Assembly: GCA_022447225.1 (NCBI GenBank)
Contig: JAKVAZ010000013.1
Location: forward strand, 62,001-126,000
Source: Fuerstiella sp.
GTDB taxonomy: Bacteria; Planctomycetota; Planctomycetia; Planctomycetales; Planctomycetaceae
DNA: 64,000 nt
Reading direction: 5' to 3'
The translations under genes were made by a program, and so were the position numbers. Positions 1 through 8,493 of this stretch are shown piece after piece. The number at the start of each line of letters is the position of its first letter. The first letter of the stretch is position 1. The notes beneath the pieces are model-generated. The model made no database searches. It was given only the letters and a program-made list of their open reading frames with translations, and was not told where the DNA came from.

Positions 1-1
1 T

Positions 2-1543
2 CCACCTCCACATCACGACATTTACTCGATCGAAGACCTGGCTCAACTGATTTATGATCTGAAGAACGCCAATCGACGGGCCCGCATCAGTGTCAAGCTG
101 GTTTCGGAAGTGGGCGTTGGCACCATCGCCTCCGGTGTCGCGAAGGGGCACGCCGACAATATCCTGATTTCCGGAAGCGAAGGTGGGACTGGTGCGTCAC
201 CATTGACCAGTATTAAGCATGCCGGTCTGCCATGGGAACTGGGTATTGCAGAAACTCATCAGACGCTGGTGATGAACAACCTGCGCAGTCGAGTACGTCT
301 GCAGACGGATGGACAGCTCAAGACCGGTCGTGACGTCGTTGTTGCAACATTGCTGGGGGCCGAGGAGTATGGCTTCAGTACAGCACCGCTGATTACGATC
401 GGCTGCATTATGATGCGCAAGTGCCACTTGAATACATGTCCCGTCGGAATTGCAACGCAGGATCCGGTGCTTCGGAAGAAATTTCGAGGGAAGCCGGAAC
501 ATGTTGTCAACTATCTGTTCATGGTTGCAGAAGAAGCTCGCGGGATTATGGCCCAACTGGGCTTCCGTACGATTAATGAAATGGTCGGTCGAAGTGACAT
601 GCTGGAGCTGGACGAAGACGTTGCACACTGGAAAGCAAAGAGCATTGATCTTTCGGCTATCCTCACGCCGGCGAAAAAACTTCATCCGGATGTTCAAACG
701 TTCTGCACGATCGACCAGAAGCACGGTCTGGAAGATGTTCGAGATATGGAATTACTGGAGAAATGCCGTGAGGCACTTGAGTCCGGTACTTCGGTCAGAG
801 TCGATACACACATCGAGAACATCGATCGAGCCTTCGGCACAATCCTCAGTAATGAGGTCAGTCGCGCTCACGGAGAAAACGGATTGCCGGACGATACGAT
901 CCACATCAAAGTCAACGGATCGGCCGGGCAGAGCGTTGGAGCCTGGCTGTCACGGGGCGTTACGATTGAGGTTGAAGGTGACGCCAATGACTACGCGGGA
1001 AAGGGGCTGTCCGGCGGCCGACTGGTGGTTTATCCGCCTAAGACGTCAGATTTTGTCGCCGAGGACAATGTGATTGTGGGCAATGTCGCACTTTACGGCG
1101 CGACAGGGGGAGAAGCCTACTTGCGAGGAATTGCAGCAGAGCGGTTCTGTGTCAGGAATTCCGGTGCCTGGGCAGTCATTGAAGGTGTCGGTGATCACGG
1201 TTGTGAATATATGACGGGAGGGCGCGCTGTCATACTGGGCCCGACCGGGCGGAACTTCGCGGCTGGAATGTCCGGGGGAGTTGCATACGTCTATGACCCG
1301 CATGAGAGGTTTCTGATGAATTGCAATCTGGAACTGGTGGAACTGGAACCTTTGGAGGCAGAAGGTGACGTACATGAACTCAGGCAAATGATCTCCAATC
1401 ACCGGCGCTACACGGGTTCAGAAGTTGCCGACCGTATTCTGAACGACTGGGAGACAGCTCTGAGTAATTTTGTGAAGGTTATGCCGGTGGACTACAGGAA
1501 AGCTCTTGAAGAACTGGCCAGTGAAACAACGATGGCAACATAG
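2..1543 (+). CDS. gltB: Glutamate synthase large subunit, C-terminal part (5' end outside window)
   Basis: This is the C-terminal third of the large (alpha) subunit of NADPH-dependent glutamate synthase, which makes two glutamates from glutamine and 2-oxoglutarate. The reading frame is open from base 2, so the 513 residues visible are the end of a protein that is normally about 1,500 residues. The fragment opens inside the FMN-binding synthase domain ([16 protein letters not shown], then the GGTGASPL motif). The three 3Fe-4S cysteines are visible at fragment residues 135, 141 and 146 ([17 protein letters not shown]). The glycine-rich GXGXG beta-helix domain follows ([28 protein letters not shown]). 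The gene for the small subunit lies 203 bp downstream on the same strand, as is usual. Confident family call; only the missing 5' part is unknown. Confidence 0.97.
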   Translation, partial: PPPHHDIYSIEDLAQLIYDLKNANRRARISVKLVSEVGVGTIASGVAKGHADNILISGSEGGTGASPLTSIKHAGLPWELGIAETHQTLVMNNLRSRVRLQTDGQLKTGRDVVVATLLGAEEYGFSTAPLITIGCIMMRKCHLNTCPVGIATQDPVLRKKFRGKPEHVVNYLFMVAEEARGIMAQLGFRTINEMVGRSDMLELDEDVAHWKAKSIDLSAILTPAKKLHPDVQTFCTIDQKHGLEDVRDMELLEKCREALESGTSVRVDTHIENIDRAFGTILSNEVSRAHGENGLPDDTIHIKVNGSAGQSVGAWLSRGVTIEVEGDANDYAGKGLSGGRLVVYPPKTSDFVAEDNVIVGNVALYGATGGEAYLRGIAAERFCVRNSGAWAVIEGVGDHGCEYMTGGRAVILGPTGRNFAAGMSGGVAYVYDPHERFLMNCNLELVELEPLEAEGDVHELRQMISNHRRYTGSEVADRILNDWETALSNFVKVMPVDYRKALEELASETTMAT

Positions 1544-1746
1544 AAATACTGAACGGCATGGTTGCCGATTGTAAAACCGGATCCGATCCACGTGTGAAGC
1601 AACTCAACTGATAGATGCATGGGCCGGAACGTATCGTCTTCACGCTGCTTCCGGCCAAAACGCGTTCCTGTTTGCGGGCCGATGGCGGTCAGCGTAACAG
1701 GAAGACCACAATACATTGATGCGACCAACTGACGAAAGAATGGACG

Positions 1747-3246
1747 ATGGGCAAGCCAACGGGCTTCAAGGAAATTGAACGGAAGGTTCCCGGGGATCGC
1801 GACCCGCTTTTGCGCATCCTGGACTGGAATGAATTTCACGATTATATGCCCGCAGAGGATTTGCAGGGACAGGGTGCGCGCTGCATGGATTGCGGAGTCC
1901 CTTTCTGCCACACCGGGGAATTGATGTCAAATATGGCGTCAGGTTGTCCCGTTAACAACCTGATCCCCGAATGGAATGATCTGGTTTACCGTGGCCAGTG
2001 GCGTGAAGCACTGGATCGTCTGCACATGACGAACAACTTTCCGGAATTCACCGGTCGTGTCTGTCCCGCTCCCTGCGAAGGTTCCTGTTGTCTGGGAGTG
2101 ATTGAACCTCCCGTCACAATCAAGGCAATTGAATGTGCAATTGTTGATCGTGGTTTCGAAGAAGGCTGGATTGTTCCCCGGCCTCCCGATGTTCGAAGCG
2201 GTAAAACGGTTGCCGTTATTGGTTCAGGACCAGCCGGACTGGCTTGTGCAGCACAACTGAACAAAGCGGGGCATCTGGTCACCGTTTATGAACGGGACGA
2301 CCGAATTGGGGGATTGTTGATGTACGGTATCCCCAACATGAAACTCGATAAGGAACAGGTAGTGAATCGTCGTCTGAAGCTTTTGGAACAGGAAGGTATT
2401 TCCTTCGTCGTCAATACGGAAATCGGTAAAGACATTCAGGCTGACCAACTCCGGCGGGATTTCGACGCCGTTGTGCTGTGTACCGGAGCGACCCGCCCCC
2501 GCGATCTGCCAATTCCAGGTCGGGAACTCAGGGGCATCCACTATGCCATGGATTTTCTGCGTCCGAATACCTGCAGTCTGCTCGATTCAAATCTTGAAGA
2601 CGGCAATTACATCAGTGCTAAGGACAGGAATGTTGTGGTCATTGGAGGGGGTGATACCGGCACCGATTGTCTGGGTACTTCTCTGCGGCACGGCTGCAGA
2701 AGTCTCGTCAACTTTGAAATTGTTGAACGTCCGTCGACGGAACGACCTGATGATAACCCGTGGCCGGAATGGCCCCGGGTCTTCCGCGTCGATTATGGAC
2801 ATGAAGAGGCTGCTGCAAAATTTGGGCAGGATCCACGAGAGTTCTGTGCTCAGACGATTGAATTCATTGGCGACGATGATGGCCACGTCCGGGCTCTGAA
2901 AGCCTGTCAGGTCGACTGGAACCAGGCGACGGAAGGTGGTCCCCCGTTTTCCCCCATCTCGGGTTCAGAGAAAGAATATCCGGCTGATCTGGTGCTGCTG
3001 GCAATGGGGTTCCTTGGTCCGGAAAACGGACCTGGCGAACAGTTGGGCATTGGGATTCGTGAGGGACGGGGCGGCATGTCCTGGTTCACAGCGGAACATG
3101 AGCAATACACGACCAGTGTGGACGGTGTCTTTGCGGCCGGTGACTGTCGCCGCGGTCAAAGTCTGGTTGTGTGGGCGATCAACGAAGGACGAGGAGCTGC
3201 GCGCGAAGCTGATCGGTGGCTGACGGGATCCAGTGACCTGCCGTAG
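1747..3246 (+). CDS. gltD: Glutamate synthase small subunit
   Basis: The beta subunit of glutamate synthase takes electrons from NADPH through FAD and 4Fe-4S clusters to the large subunit encoded just upstream. It has 499 residues, a normal family length. The N-terminal ferredoxin-like domain shows its cluster cysteines at residues 46, 49, 54 and 67 and a second set at 106, 110, 114 and 115. The FAD-binding Rossmann motif [12 protein letters not shown] is near residue 155. The NADPH-binding motif [13 protein letters not shown] is near residue 297, and the C-terminal [15 protein letters not shown] motif is intact. The 203-bp gap after gltB holds no other gene, so the two are probably co-transcribed. 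The end of the gene faces the DAHP synthase gene, with only 7 bp between the two stop codons. Confidence 0.97.
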   Translation: MGKPTGFKEIERKVPGDRDPLLRILDWNEFHDYMPAEDLQGQGARCMDCGVPFCHTGELMSNMASGCPVNNLIPEWNDLVYRGQWREALDRLHMTNNFPEFTGRVCPAPCEGSCCLGVIEPPVTIKAIECAIVDRGFEEGWIVPRPPDVRSGKTVAVIGSGPAGLACAAQLNKAGHLVTVYERDDRIGGLLMYGIPNMKLDKEQVVNRRLKLLEQEGISFVVNTEIGKDIQADQLRRDFDAVVLCTGATRPRDLPIPGRELRGIHYAMDFLRPNTCSLLDSNLEDGNYISAKDRNVVVIGGGDTGTDCLGTSLRHGCRSLVNFEIVERPSTERPDDNPWPEWPRVFRVDYGHEEAAAKFGQDPREFCAQTIEFIGDDDGHVRALKACQVDWNQATEGGPPFSPISGSEKEYPADLVLLAMGFLGPENGPGEQLGIGIREGRGGMSWFTAEHEQYTTSVDGVFAAGDCRRGQSLVVWAINEGRGAAREADRWLTGSSDLP

Positions 3247-3253
3247 CGCCGTC

Positions 3254-4321
3254 TTATGCGTCGGCGAGTGCCTGACAGGCGGACCGCAACAACTGCGCGG
3301 TTGATTCAAAGCTGATGCATCCGTCGGTGATGGACACACCGTATTCCAGTCCCGAGAGGTCCGTGTCCAGCGATTGTTTTCCGGGATTCAGGTTGCTTTC
3401 CAGCATCAGGCCAACAATGGTTTCGTTACCGACGACTCTCTGACGAATCACATCATTCCAGACGGCCGGCTGTTTTGTGTAGTCCTTGTTTGAGTTGGCG
3501 TGGCTGCAGTCGACGACGAATCGGGGAGGCAGTCCTGTCTCAGTCAACAGGCGTTTGGCTTCTGCCAGACTGGCCTCGTCGTAATTCGGTCCCGTACGCC
3601 CGCCTCGGAGAATCAGATGTCCCAGCGAATTACCTCGGGTTTCCACCACACATGTCTTGCCGTCGTTGTCCATGCCCAGAAATCGATGTTCCGCCCGAGC
3701 TGTCTGCATGGCATTGATAGCCACTTCCAGACTGCCTTCGGTGCTGTTTTTGAATCCGACCGGCATTGAAAGGCCGCTGGCCATCTGTCGGTGCGTTGGT
3801 GATTCTGTTGTTCTCGCCCCAATTGATGCCAGCGTAATCAAATCGGCAATGTACTGCGGCGTGATGGGCTCAAGCACTTCGCTGGCAGCCGGCAGGCCGA
3901 GTTCGGCCACGTTTAGCAGAATTCTGCGTCCGAGTTTCAGGCCCGCGGGCAGGTCGAACGTATCGTTGAGGTGCGGGTCATTGATGAGTCCTTTCCACCC
4001 GGTCGTGGTGCGCGGCTTTTCGAAATAGACCCGCATCACGACGACAATCTGTTCCTGAACCTCATCTGCCACGGACTGTAGCCGTTCCGCATACTCCATT
4101 GCCACTTTTTCACTGTGAATCGAACACGGACCAACGATTGCAATCATTCGACGGTCTTCTCCCCGCAGGATCCGGGCAATGGTCTGGCGGGAATCGTAAA
4201 CCATCTGCGCAGCTGCATCTGATACCGGGAACTCAGCCTTAAGACTGGCTGGTGATGTCAGTGGCATCGTGCCGACGATGTTGACATCCTGAAGATGTTT
4301 TTGGGTTTCGGTCATAGCCAT
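3254..4321 (-). CDS. 3-deoxy-7-phosphoheptulonate (DAHP) synthase, type I AroG/AroF family
   Basis: DAHP synthase catalyses the first step of the shikimate pathway, joining phosphoenolpyruvate and erythrose 4-phosphate. The 355-residue length matches the type I E. coli AroF/AroG/AroH family. Visible landmarks are GPCSIHS at residues 64-70 (PEP-binding and metal-site region), RVYFEKPRTTTGWKG, the DPHLNDTFDLPAGL stretch, and the IGARTTESPTHRQMASGLSM segment. The C-terminal VDCSHANSNKDY and GVSITDGCISF motifs are also present. The sequence does not say which amino acid regulates it, so I give no gene letter. The start is the ATG at 4321. It is followed at some distance by trmB transcribed in the same direction from upstream, with 294 bp between them. 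Confidence 0.95.
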   Translation of the reverse strand: MAMTETQKHLQDVNIVGTMPLTSPASLKAEFPVSDAAAQMVYDSRQTIARILRGEDRRMIAIVGPCSIHSEKVAMEYAERLQSVADEVQEQIVVVMRVYFEKPRTTTGWKGLINDPHLNDTFDLPAGLKLGRRILLNVAELGLPAASEVLEPITPQYIADLITLASIGARTTESPTHRQMASGLSMPVGFKNSTEGSLEVAINAMQTARAEHRFLGMDNDGKTCVVETRGNSLGHLILRGGRTGPNYDEASLAEAKRLLTETGLPPRFVVDCSHANSNKDYTKQPAVWNDVIRQRVVGNETIVGLMLESNLNPGKQSLDTDLSGLEYGVSITDGCISFESTAQLLRSACQALADA

Positions 4322-4359
4322 GTCTAGTGCGGCACGGCCGCAAACAATTTTGAGTGGTG

Positions 4360-4379
4360 ATTCCCGGCGCGTCGGGAAT
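4360..4379. repeat. Short inverted repeat upstream of the DAHP synthase gene
   Basis: A 7-bp perfect inverted repeat (ATTCCCG at 4360-4366, CGGGAAT at 4373-4379) with a 6-base loop lies about 40 bp before the DAHP synthase start codon. The whole 294-bp gap 4322-4615 holds no convincing gene. The repeat could be an operator or a small leader hairpin, but it is short enough to be chance. Confidence 0.3.
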
Positions 4380-4615
4380 TCGTTGTCGGTTTGGTAAGAC
4401 GCACGCCGTTAACAAATAAAACGTCTTTCCCTATGAATCGAAAGCACAATTCGGACGGTTCCCGTATCCGCCGGATTTCCGGGAATCAATCGTATGCAAA
4501 CCGGATATGCGGTGTCTTTGACATGGCCAGTATTTGTTGCACCGGCAAATCGATCAATTGCCGAGTCGCAATTCCCTGGAATCCGGAATTGATTTGGCAG
4601 ACTGATCCCAACGTG

Positions 4616-5245
4616 TCAGCGGGCAATTCGCTGCCAAAGCCCGCGATAGATGGGCAGTCCGAGTTGTCTTTTCTTGCGTTCGAAACTGGTCTGGTAGTCC
4701 ATGTCGTGTTCGGCTTCACGTTCCGCAGGTGGCGATAATGTGTCGAATTGAGAATGTTCATTCATCAGCTGCTGAATTACCTCAAAATATTCCGCCACAT
4801 CACTCCACGAATGGACACAACCGCCGTCTTCCAAAACCCTTGCCAGCAGATCAACGAAACCTGCAGTGAACAGACGGCGCTTGTGATGTCGCTTCTTCCA
4901 CCAAGGATCCGGGAAGTACACATGAGCCGCCGCTACAGATCCCGGCTGAACCAACTTTGACAAGACGATATTGCAGTCGCCACCAATAATACGGGCATTT
5001 GGCTGATTCCGTTTCAGGAGTCTCATGGCACCACGGCGACCTTCGCGATAATCAACTTCGATTCCCAGAAAATTTGTCTCCGGATGGCGTTCAGACGCGT
5101 TGACCGTAAACAGTCCTCGTCCGCAGCCGATGTCGAGCTGCACAGGTCGGTCGTTGCCAAAGAACCGCGACCAGTTGAGCGAATCACCAACATCTTTGAT
5201 TGTCTGAAACCACGGTTTAAGTGGTTTAACGGGAGCAGTCTGCAT
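4616..5245 (-). CDS. trmB: tRNA (guanine-46-N7)-methyltransferase
   Basis: TrmB methylates N7 of guanosine 46 in the tRNA variable loop using S-adenosylmethionine. The 209-residue protein shows the SAM-binding motif LDIGCGRG at residues 37-44, the acidic GIEVDYREG end of the second strand, and the family signature FPDPWWKKRHHKRR at residues 111-124. The C-terminal TSFERKKRQLGLPIYRG segment is also typical of TrmB. The start is the ATG at 5245. The 287 bp between it and the lipoprotein gene upstream hold nothing I recognise. Confidence 0.95.
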   Translation of the reverse strand: MQTAPVKPLKPWFQTIKDVGDSLNWSRFFGNDRPVQLDIGCGRGLFTVNASERHPETNFLGIEVDYREGRRGAMRLLKRNQPNARIIGGDCNIVLSKLVQPGSVAAAHVYFPDPWWKKRHHKRRLFTAGFVDLLARVLEDGGCVHSWSDVAEYFEVIQQLMNEHSQFDTLSPPAEREAEHDMDYQTSFERKKRQLGLPIYRGLWQRIAR

Positions 5246-5532
5246 TTCGGACGTCTCGAACGGGCAGTCCTTTGATGATTGATACAGCCGCGATTGTTTC
5301 TGTCCCGCAGTCTTTTCTCGTCAATAAAAGCGCAGGAAAATCGAAATTTCACCAAATTGTGAGGCTGGATCAGGGGGATCTGACGGGGAACAACAGAGCG
5401 AGAGACTTTCCCTGGCTTGTGGAAAAGTTTTGACGGTCGATCCGGAAAGAAGTCGTCTGTTCCGCGGGTAGACACCAAATCGGCAGTATGGTTCGTCTAC
5501 ACGACTGTATCTCCGTCGATGTCGTGTGCCTG

Positions 5533-6642
5533 TCACCGGAAAAGTCGGGGTAGCGGAAATATTCCGAGGAATCTGCGCGCCCGAGATGTTCTGTCACCCG
5601 CTTCTTCAAACGGGGATGTATCTGCTGAATCGGACCAGTCCGGTTCAGCCGGTGTTCCGTCGACTGTAAATACGGGTTGAGTCCATGCCGTCTGAGTCGT
5701 GTCCCGGGTCTGCAGAAACTCGGGTGGACGCAGCGAAATCGATCCCGGCGCACGCCGATCGGCGGGTGATTGTTGTGTGCCGGCGACTCGTATGCGGCTG
5801 GCCATTTCCCGCAGGGTAAGATTCTCACCGTTTGGAACCCTGGGCACGACCCACAGAGCGGTATCGATTGAAGGATTCGTGTTGATTCTGGAAAACGACA
5901 GCGTCAGCTCTGTGTCGCTTACGGGAAGTATCAGACGGACTCTTCGTGGAAGCAAATGCCCGCTGAAGTCCTGATGGTTGCTGAGTTGAGCCCTCACAAT
6001 CGCGGCCCCGTTTCGATCGAATGCAATATGTTCCCGAACAACGCGTTTTTCCCGGTCAACTTTGATTACATATCGATGAGCGTTCTGCCCGTTCGATTTC
6101 CGGACCGAACTGAGCCACAATTCTTTGCCGAGTGGATCAGACGTCCGTTCCAGCACATAGTCATCTGTGTCAAGCTGTTTCACTCCCAGTACAAGCATTA
6201 ACCAGTCCGGGTCTATGTACGGAACCTGAACCTGCGAAGGAAGTTCCTGCAGGAGGTGCGAGTCTTCGTGCCGCCAGGAAATTACGCCGTGATGACCAGG
6301 AGAACTCTGAAACCAGCAATACTCTGAATTTGCTCCCATATCGGCTGATGCGACCAGGCTTGTTGCCGTCAGATGAAAGCGGTTGGGGTACTCGCAGGCT
6401 ATGTTTCCCTTCATTGCCGGAACATGCACCACGCCAGGAAACCGGGCCGTCAGACGCATGTCTGTACATTGCCATGCCTTTAAGTTTCCGGACTGCTGAT
6501 TGAGATGATCGATGAGGTCCTCGCACGACACGTTCATAGGCAGAGGAGGATCAGCGGGAGCCGTATGTCGATGCGCCCATGACCCAACTTGGCAACCCGA
6601 ACCCAAAAGTGCGATCAAAATGACTGACGTGTTTCTGATCAT
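5533..6642 (-). CDS. Secreted lipoprotein of unknown function (LolA/LolB-like look)
   Basis: This 369-residue protein begins with a short signal peptide ending in a lipobox, with the lipidated cysteine at residue 17 (LLGSGC), so it should be a membrane-anchored periplasmic lipoprotein. The ATG at 6642 is preferred over a GTG four codons upstream because it has a GAGG ribosome binding site six bases away. The body is rich in beta-strand-like stretches (LTARFPGVV, IACEYPNRFHL, YVIKVDREKRVVREHIAFD). This recalls the unclosed beta-barrel of LolA/LolB and DUF4292-type lipoproteins, but that is inference from pattern, not a motif match. The C-terminal 90 residues are low-complexity and Arg/Ser/Thr-rich. 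The next gene upstream on the same strand starts at 7174 and ends 52 bp before this one, so the two may be an operon. Confidence 0.75.
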   Translation of the reverse strand: MIRNTSVILIALLGSGCQVGSWAHRHTAPADPPLPMNVSCEDLIDHLNQQSGNLKAWQCTDMRLTARFPGVVHVPAMKGNIACEYPNRFHLTATSLVASADMGANSEYCWFQSSPGHHGVISWRHEDSHLLQELPSQVQVPYIDPDWLMLVLGVKQLDTDDYVLERTSDPLGKELWLSSVRKSNGQNAHRYVIKVDREKRVVREHIAFDRNGAAIVRAQLSNHQDFSGHLLPRRVRLILPVSDTELTLSFSRINTNPSIDTALWVVPRVPNGENLTLREMASRIRVAGTQQSPADRRAPGSISLRPPEFLQTRDTTQTAWTQPVFTVDGTPAEPDWSDSADTSPFEEAGDRTSRARRFLGIFPLPRLFR

Positions 6643-6694
6643 CCCTGACCTCACAGTCCGGCGACTGTTTCTCCCGGACTGCTTCCGCCCGATG

Positions 6695-7174
6695 TCATGT
6701 CACCGAACCGGAAAATAACTGATTCTGCAACTCTTCAATTCGGTCACCGGACAAATCCCGTTCCAGCACTTCAAATGGTCCCTCGCCCCCGGTCCCGATC
6801 AGACGCATGACCTGGTGTTCGTCCACGAGTATCGACTGCTCCAGCTGCAAACGGCGTTTACGCATCAGCAACAGAGCCAGAACGTACTGATAATCCTGTT
6901 CGATCTTATTTGGGGATTCGCACAGCTGGACGAAGTAGTCGAACAACGAGTCTGTATCGAATGTGTTGACAGAGCCGGAGTTACGTTCCGGCACCACACT
7001 TTGCCAATATCCGACCATTCCATCCGGCGGACCCGTCCAGGATTCATCGCAGTAATCCTTTCTCACGACCCGCCCGTCCAGCTCGATCAGCACAGACCAG
7101 CAAACTTGTCCGGTAAGGAGCTCCTGGCCCGAGGATGCACAGGTTCTTCCAACTGGCCGTACGTTGAAGTCCAT
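6695..7174 (-). CDS. Small conserved cytoplasmic protein, function unknown
   Basis: A 159-residue soluble protein with no signal peptide or membrane segment. The N-terminal half has cysteines at residues 12, 25 and 42 (TCASSGQELLTGQVCW and KDYCDESW), arranged like a degenerate zinc-ribbon or treble-clef fold, followed by tryptophan-rich sequence. The C-terminal half is helical and charged (LLLMRKRRLQLEQ, VLERDLSGDRIEELQNQL). I have the impression that short proteins of this layout recur in planctomycete genomes, but I know of no assigned role. It starts with ATG at 7174 and ends 52 bp before the lipoprotein gene. A function cannot be given. Confidence 0.7.
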   Translation of the reverse strand: MDFNVRPVGRTCASSGQELLTGQVCWSVLIELDGRVVRKDYCDESWTGPPDGMVGYWQSVVPERNSGSVNTFDTDSLFDYFVQLCESPNKIEQDYQYVLALLLMRKRRLQLEQSILVDEHQVMRLIGTGGEGPFEVLERDLSGDRIEELQNQLFSGSVT

Positions 7175-7732
7175 TTCAACCGGGGTCCAGGATCAGAGGA
7201 ATGACGAATGACGTGGTGCGAACTCCGCTCCAAAATCCGCTGTGGCATCGCCTCAACATCAGGAGATGGATACCACTGATCGTACGGTATGTGTGGAATC
7301 TTACCAATATCAACATCTGTTGCTTCTGATCAGCCTAGGTTTGACTTCGGATCAGTCTGCAGCATGCCGTTCATTCACCCAAAGCCTGCTGGCTCGCCAG
7401 ACGGCCATAATGCTGTTTTTGTTAACAGACTTTTTATTTTTACTTTTTGTCCAAAAGCTTCACAATTTGCCCTGTCTGTTCAGTGGATTCACTGAGCCGT
7501 ACGATCCCCATGCTTGTCCGGTTCGGCGTAGACGTCGCGCATTTGCAGCTACGCGACGGAAAGCAGGATTGAGTTCTTGACGACAAACCATTTCGGGGAA
7601 AGAGTATCAGGGAAGTAACATCGCTGTATTGAACGGGTGAGTTCTGCAATATGAACACGGTCAGTTTCCCGGACTGACATCTTCTGAAAATGCGTTGTTA
7701 ACCAGTTGTAGAAGCAAAAAAGGAGATAGATC
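7175..7732. other. Intergenic region between divergent genes
   Basis: These 558 bp separate a minus-strand gene from the Cys-rich protein gene on the plus strand and must hold both promoters. The short reading frames here have no recognisable protein features. An AT-rich stretch lies around 7415-7460 (runs of T), unlike the surrounding DNA. It may be a promoter or an UP-like element, but I cannot place -35 and -10 boxes with confidence. Confidence 0.5.
7720..7725 (+). promoter_or_regulatory. Strong Shine-Dalgarno site of the Cys-rich protein gene
   Basis: AAGGAG at 7720-7725 sits seven bases before the ATG at 7733. It is one of the best matches to the 16S rRNA 3' end in the window; most other genes here have weaker sites. 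It fixes the start codon and suggests high translation. Confidence 0.8.
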
Positions 7733-8119
7733 ATGAGAAATTTACTGGCGATTTGTCTGACTCTGGTGATGGGTCAGACGGCATTTGGACTGGATCACCA
7801 TCTGGAGCCGGTTCCTGAACCTGCGGATGGTGATGTGGAACTGTTCCAGTGTGTGAAATACAAAGACCATGACGAAATAGCACCATGTGCCGTTCCGAAG
7901 ATCATCCAGGTGCCGGACCCCTGTGCCTGCAAAGATGCCTGTGACTGTTGTCAGTGCTGTGAGCCGAAATGTGTTTCAATCCGAATCTGCGTTCCACCGT
8001 GCGGGTGTGAGCAGGTCAAAGTCAGCAAAAACGGCACCCGGATCAAGTATGACTACGGTGAATACGAAGTAGATGTTCGAGTGAAGGATGGCTACATCGA
8101 AGTCGACTATCAGGACTAG
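7733..8119 (+). CDS. Secreted cysteine-rich protein, function unknown
   Basis: A 128-residue protein with a clear Sec signal peptide (residues 1-19, ending TAFG). The secreted part has thirteen cysteines between residues 40 and 92, with the densest cluster CACKDACDCCQCCEPKC at 64-80 and CVPPCGC at 86-92. The C-terminal 36 residues lack cysteine and alternate charged and hydrophobic residues (YEVDVRVKDGYIEVDY), as in a beta-hairpin. The cysteine pattern could form disulfides in the periplasm or outside the cell, or bind metal; the sequence does not decide. A strong ribosome binding site, a private upstream region and an intrinsic terminator downstream suggest a single-gene, well-expressed unit. 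No named family is recognised. Confidence 0.75.
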   Translation: MRNLLAICLTLVMGQTAFGLDHHLEPVPEPADGDVELFQCVKYKDHDEIAPCAVPKIIQVPDPCACKDACDCCQCCEPKCVSIRICVPPCGCEQVKVSKNGTRIKYDYGEYEVDVRVKDGYIEVDYQD

Positions 8120-8493
8120 TACATTATCAATGTCTGGTTTTACGGTTCTGTCGTTGCTGCCGAAGTCCTGATATTTCGGAGTGGCAGACTGTTCGGAACC
8201 TTACGACCTCGTCACAGGCCGGTTGTCAGACCAGACAATGCACCGGCAGCGTTCTGGTCATAGTGGTTCAATACCGGTTTGCATGAACGGCCAACAGACA
8301 GGGAGAACGCTCACGCGTTCTCCCTTTTTTTGTGAATCGCAAGCATCTTCCGGATGCATACAATGTTCGGCCGTCTGTTGAATATCTGCAGATTAACCAT
8401 ATTTGCCCGCTGTTTCGCTGTTTCTGAACCTTGCACTGATGTGCAGCGCGCACCAGGATGCGGGAATCTATGCCAGCACTCAAAGGGTAAACT
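8120..8493. other. Intergenic region with terminator and promoter of the next gene
   Basis: These 374 bp hold no supportable gene. The terminator at 8301-8331 ends the Cys-rich protein transcript, and the remaining 160 bp must contain the promoter of the zinc-ribbon gene at 8494. An AAAGGG ribosome binding site lies six bases before that ATG. Confidence 0.5.
8301..8331 (+). terminator. Rho-independent terminator
   Basis: A perfect 10-bp stem (GGGAGAACGC at 8301-8310 and GCGTTCTCCC at 8315-8324) with a TCAC loop is followed directly by seven T residues (8325-8331). This is a textbook intrinsic terminator on the plus strand. It lies about 180 bp after the stop codon of the Cys-rich protein gene, so that gene has a long 3' untranslated region. 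Confidence 0.93.
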
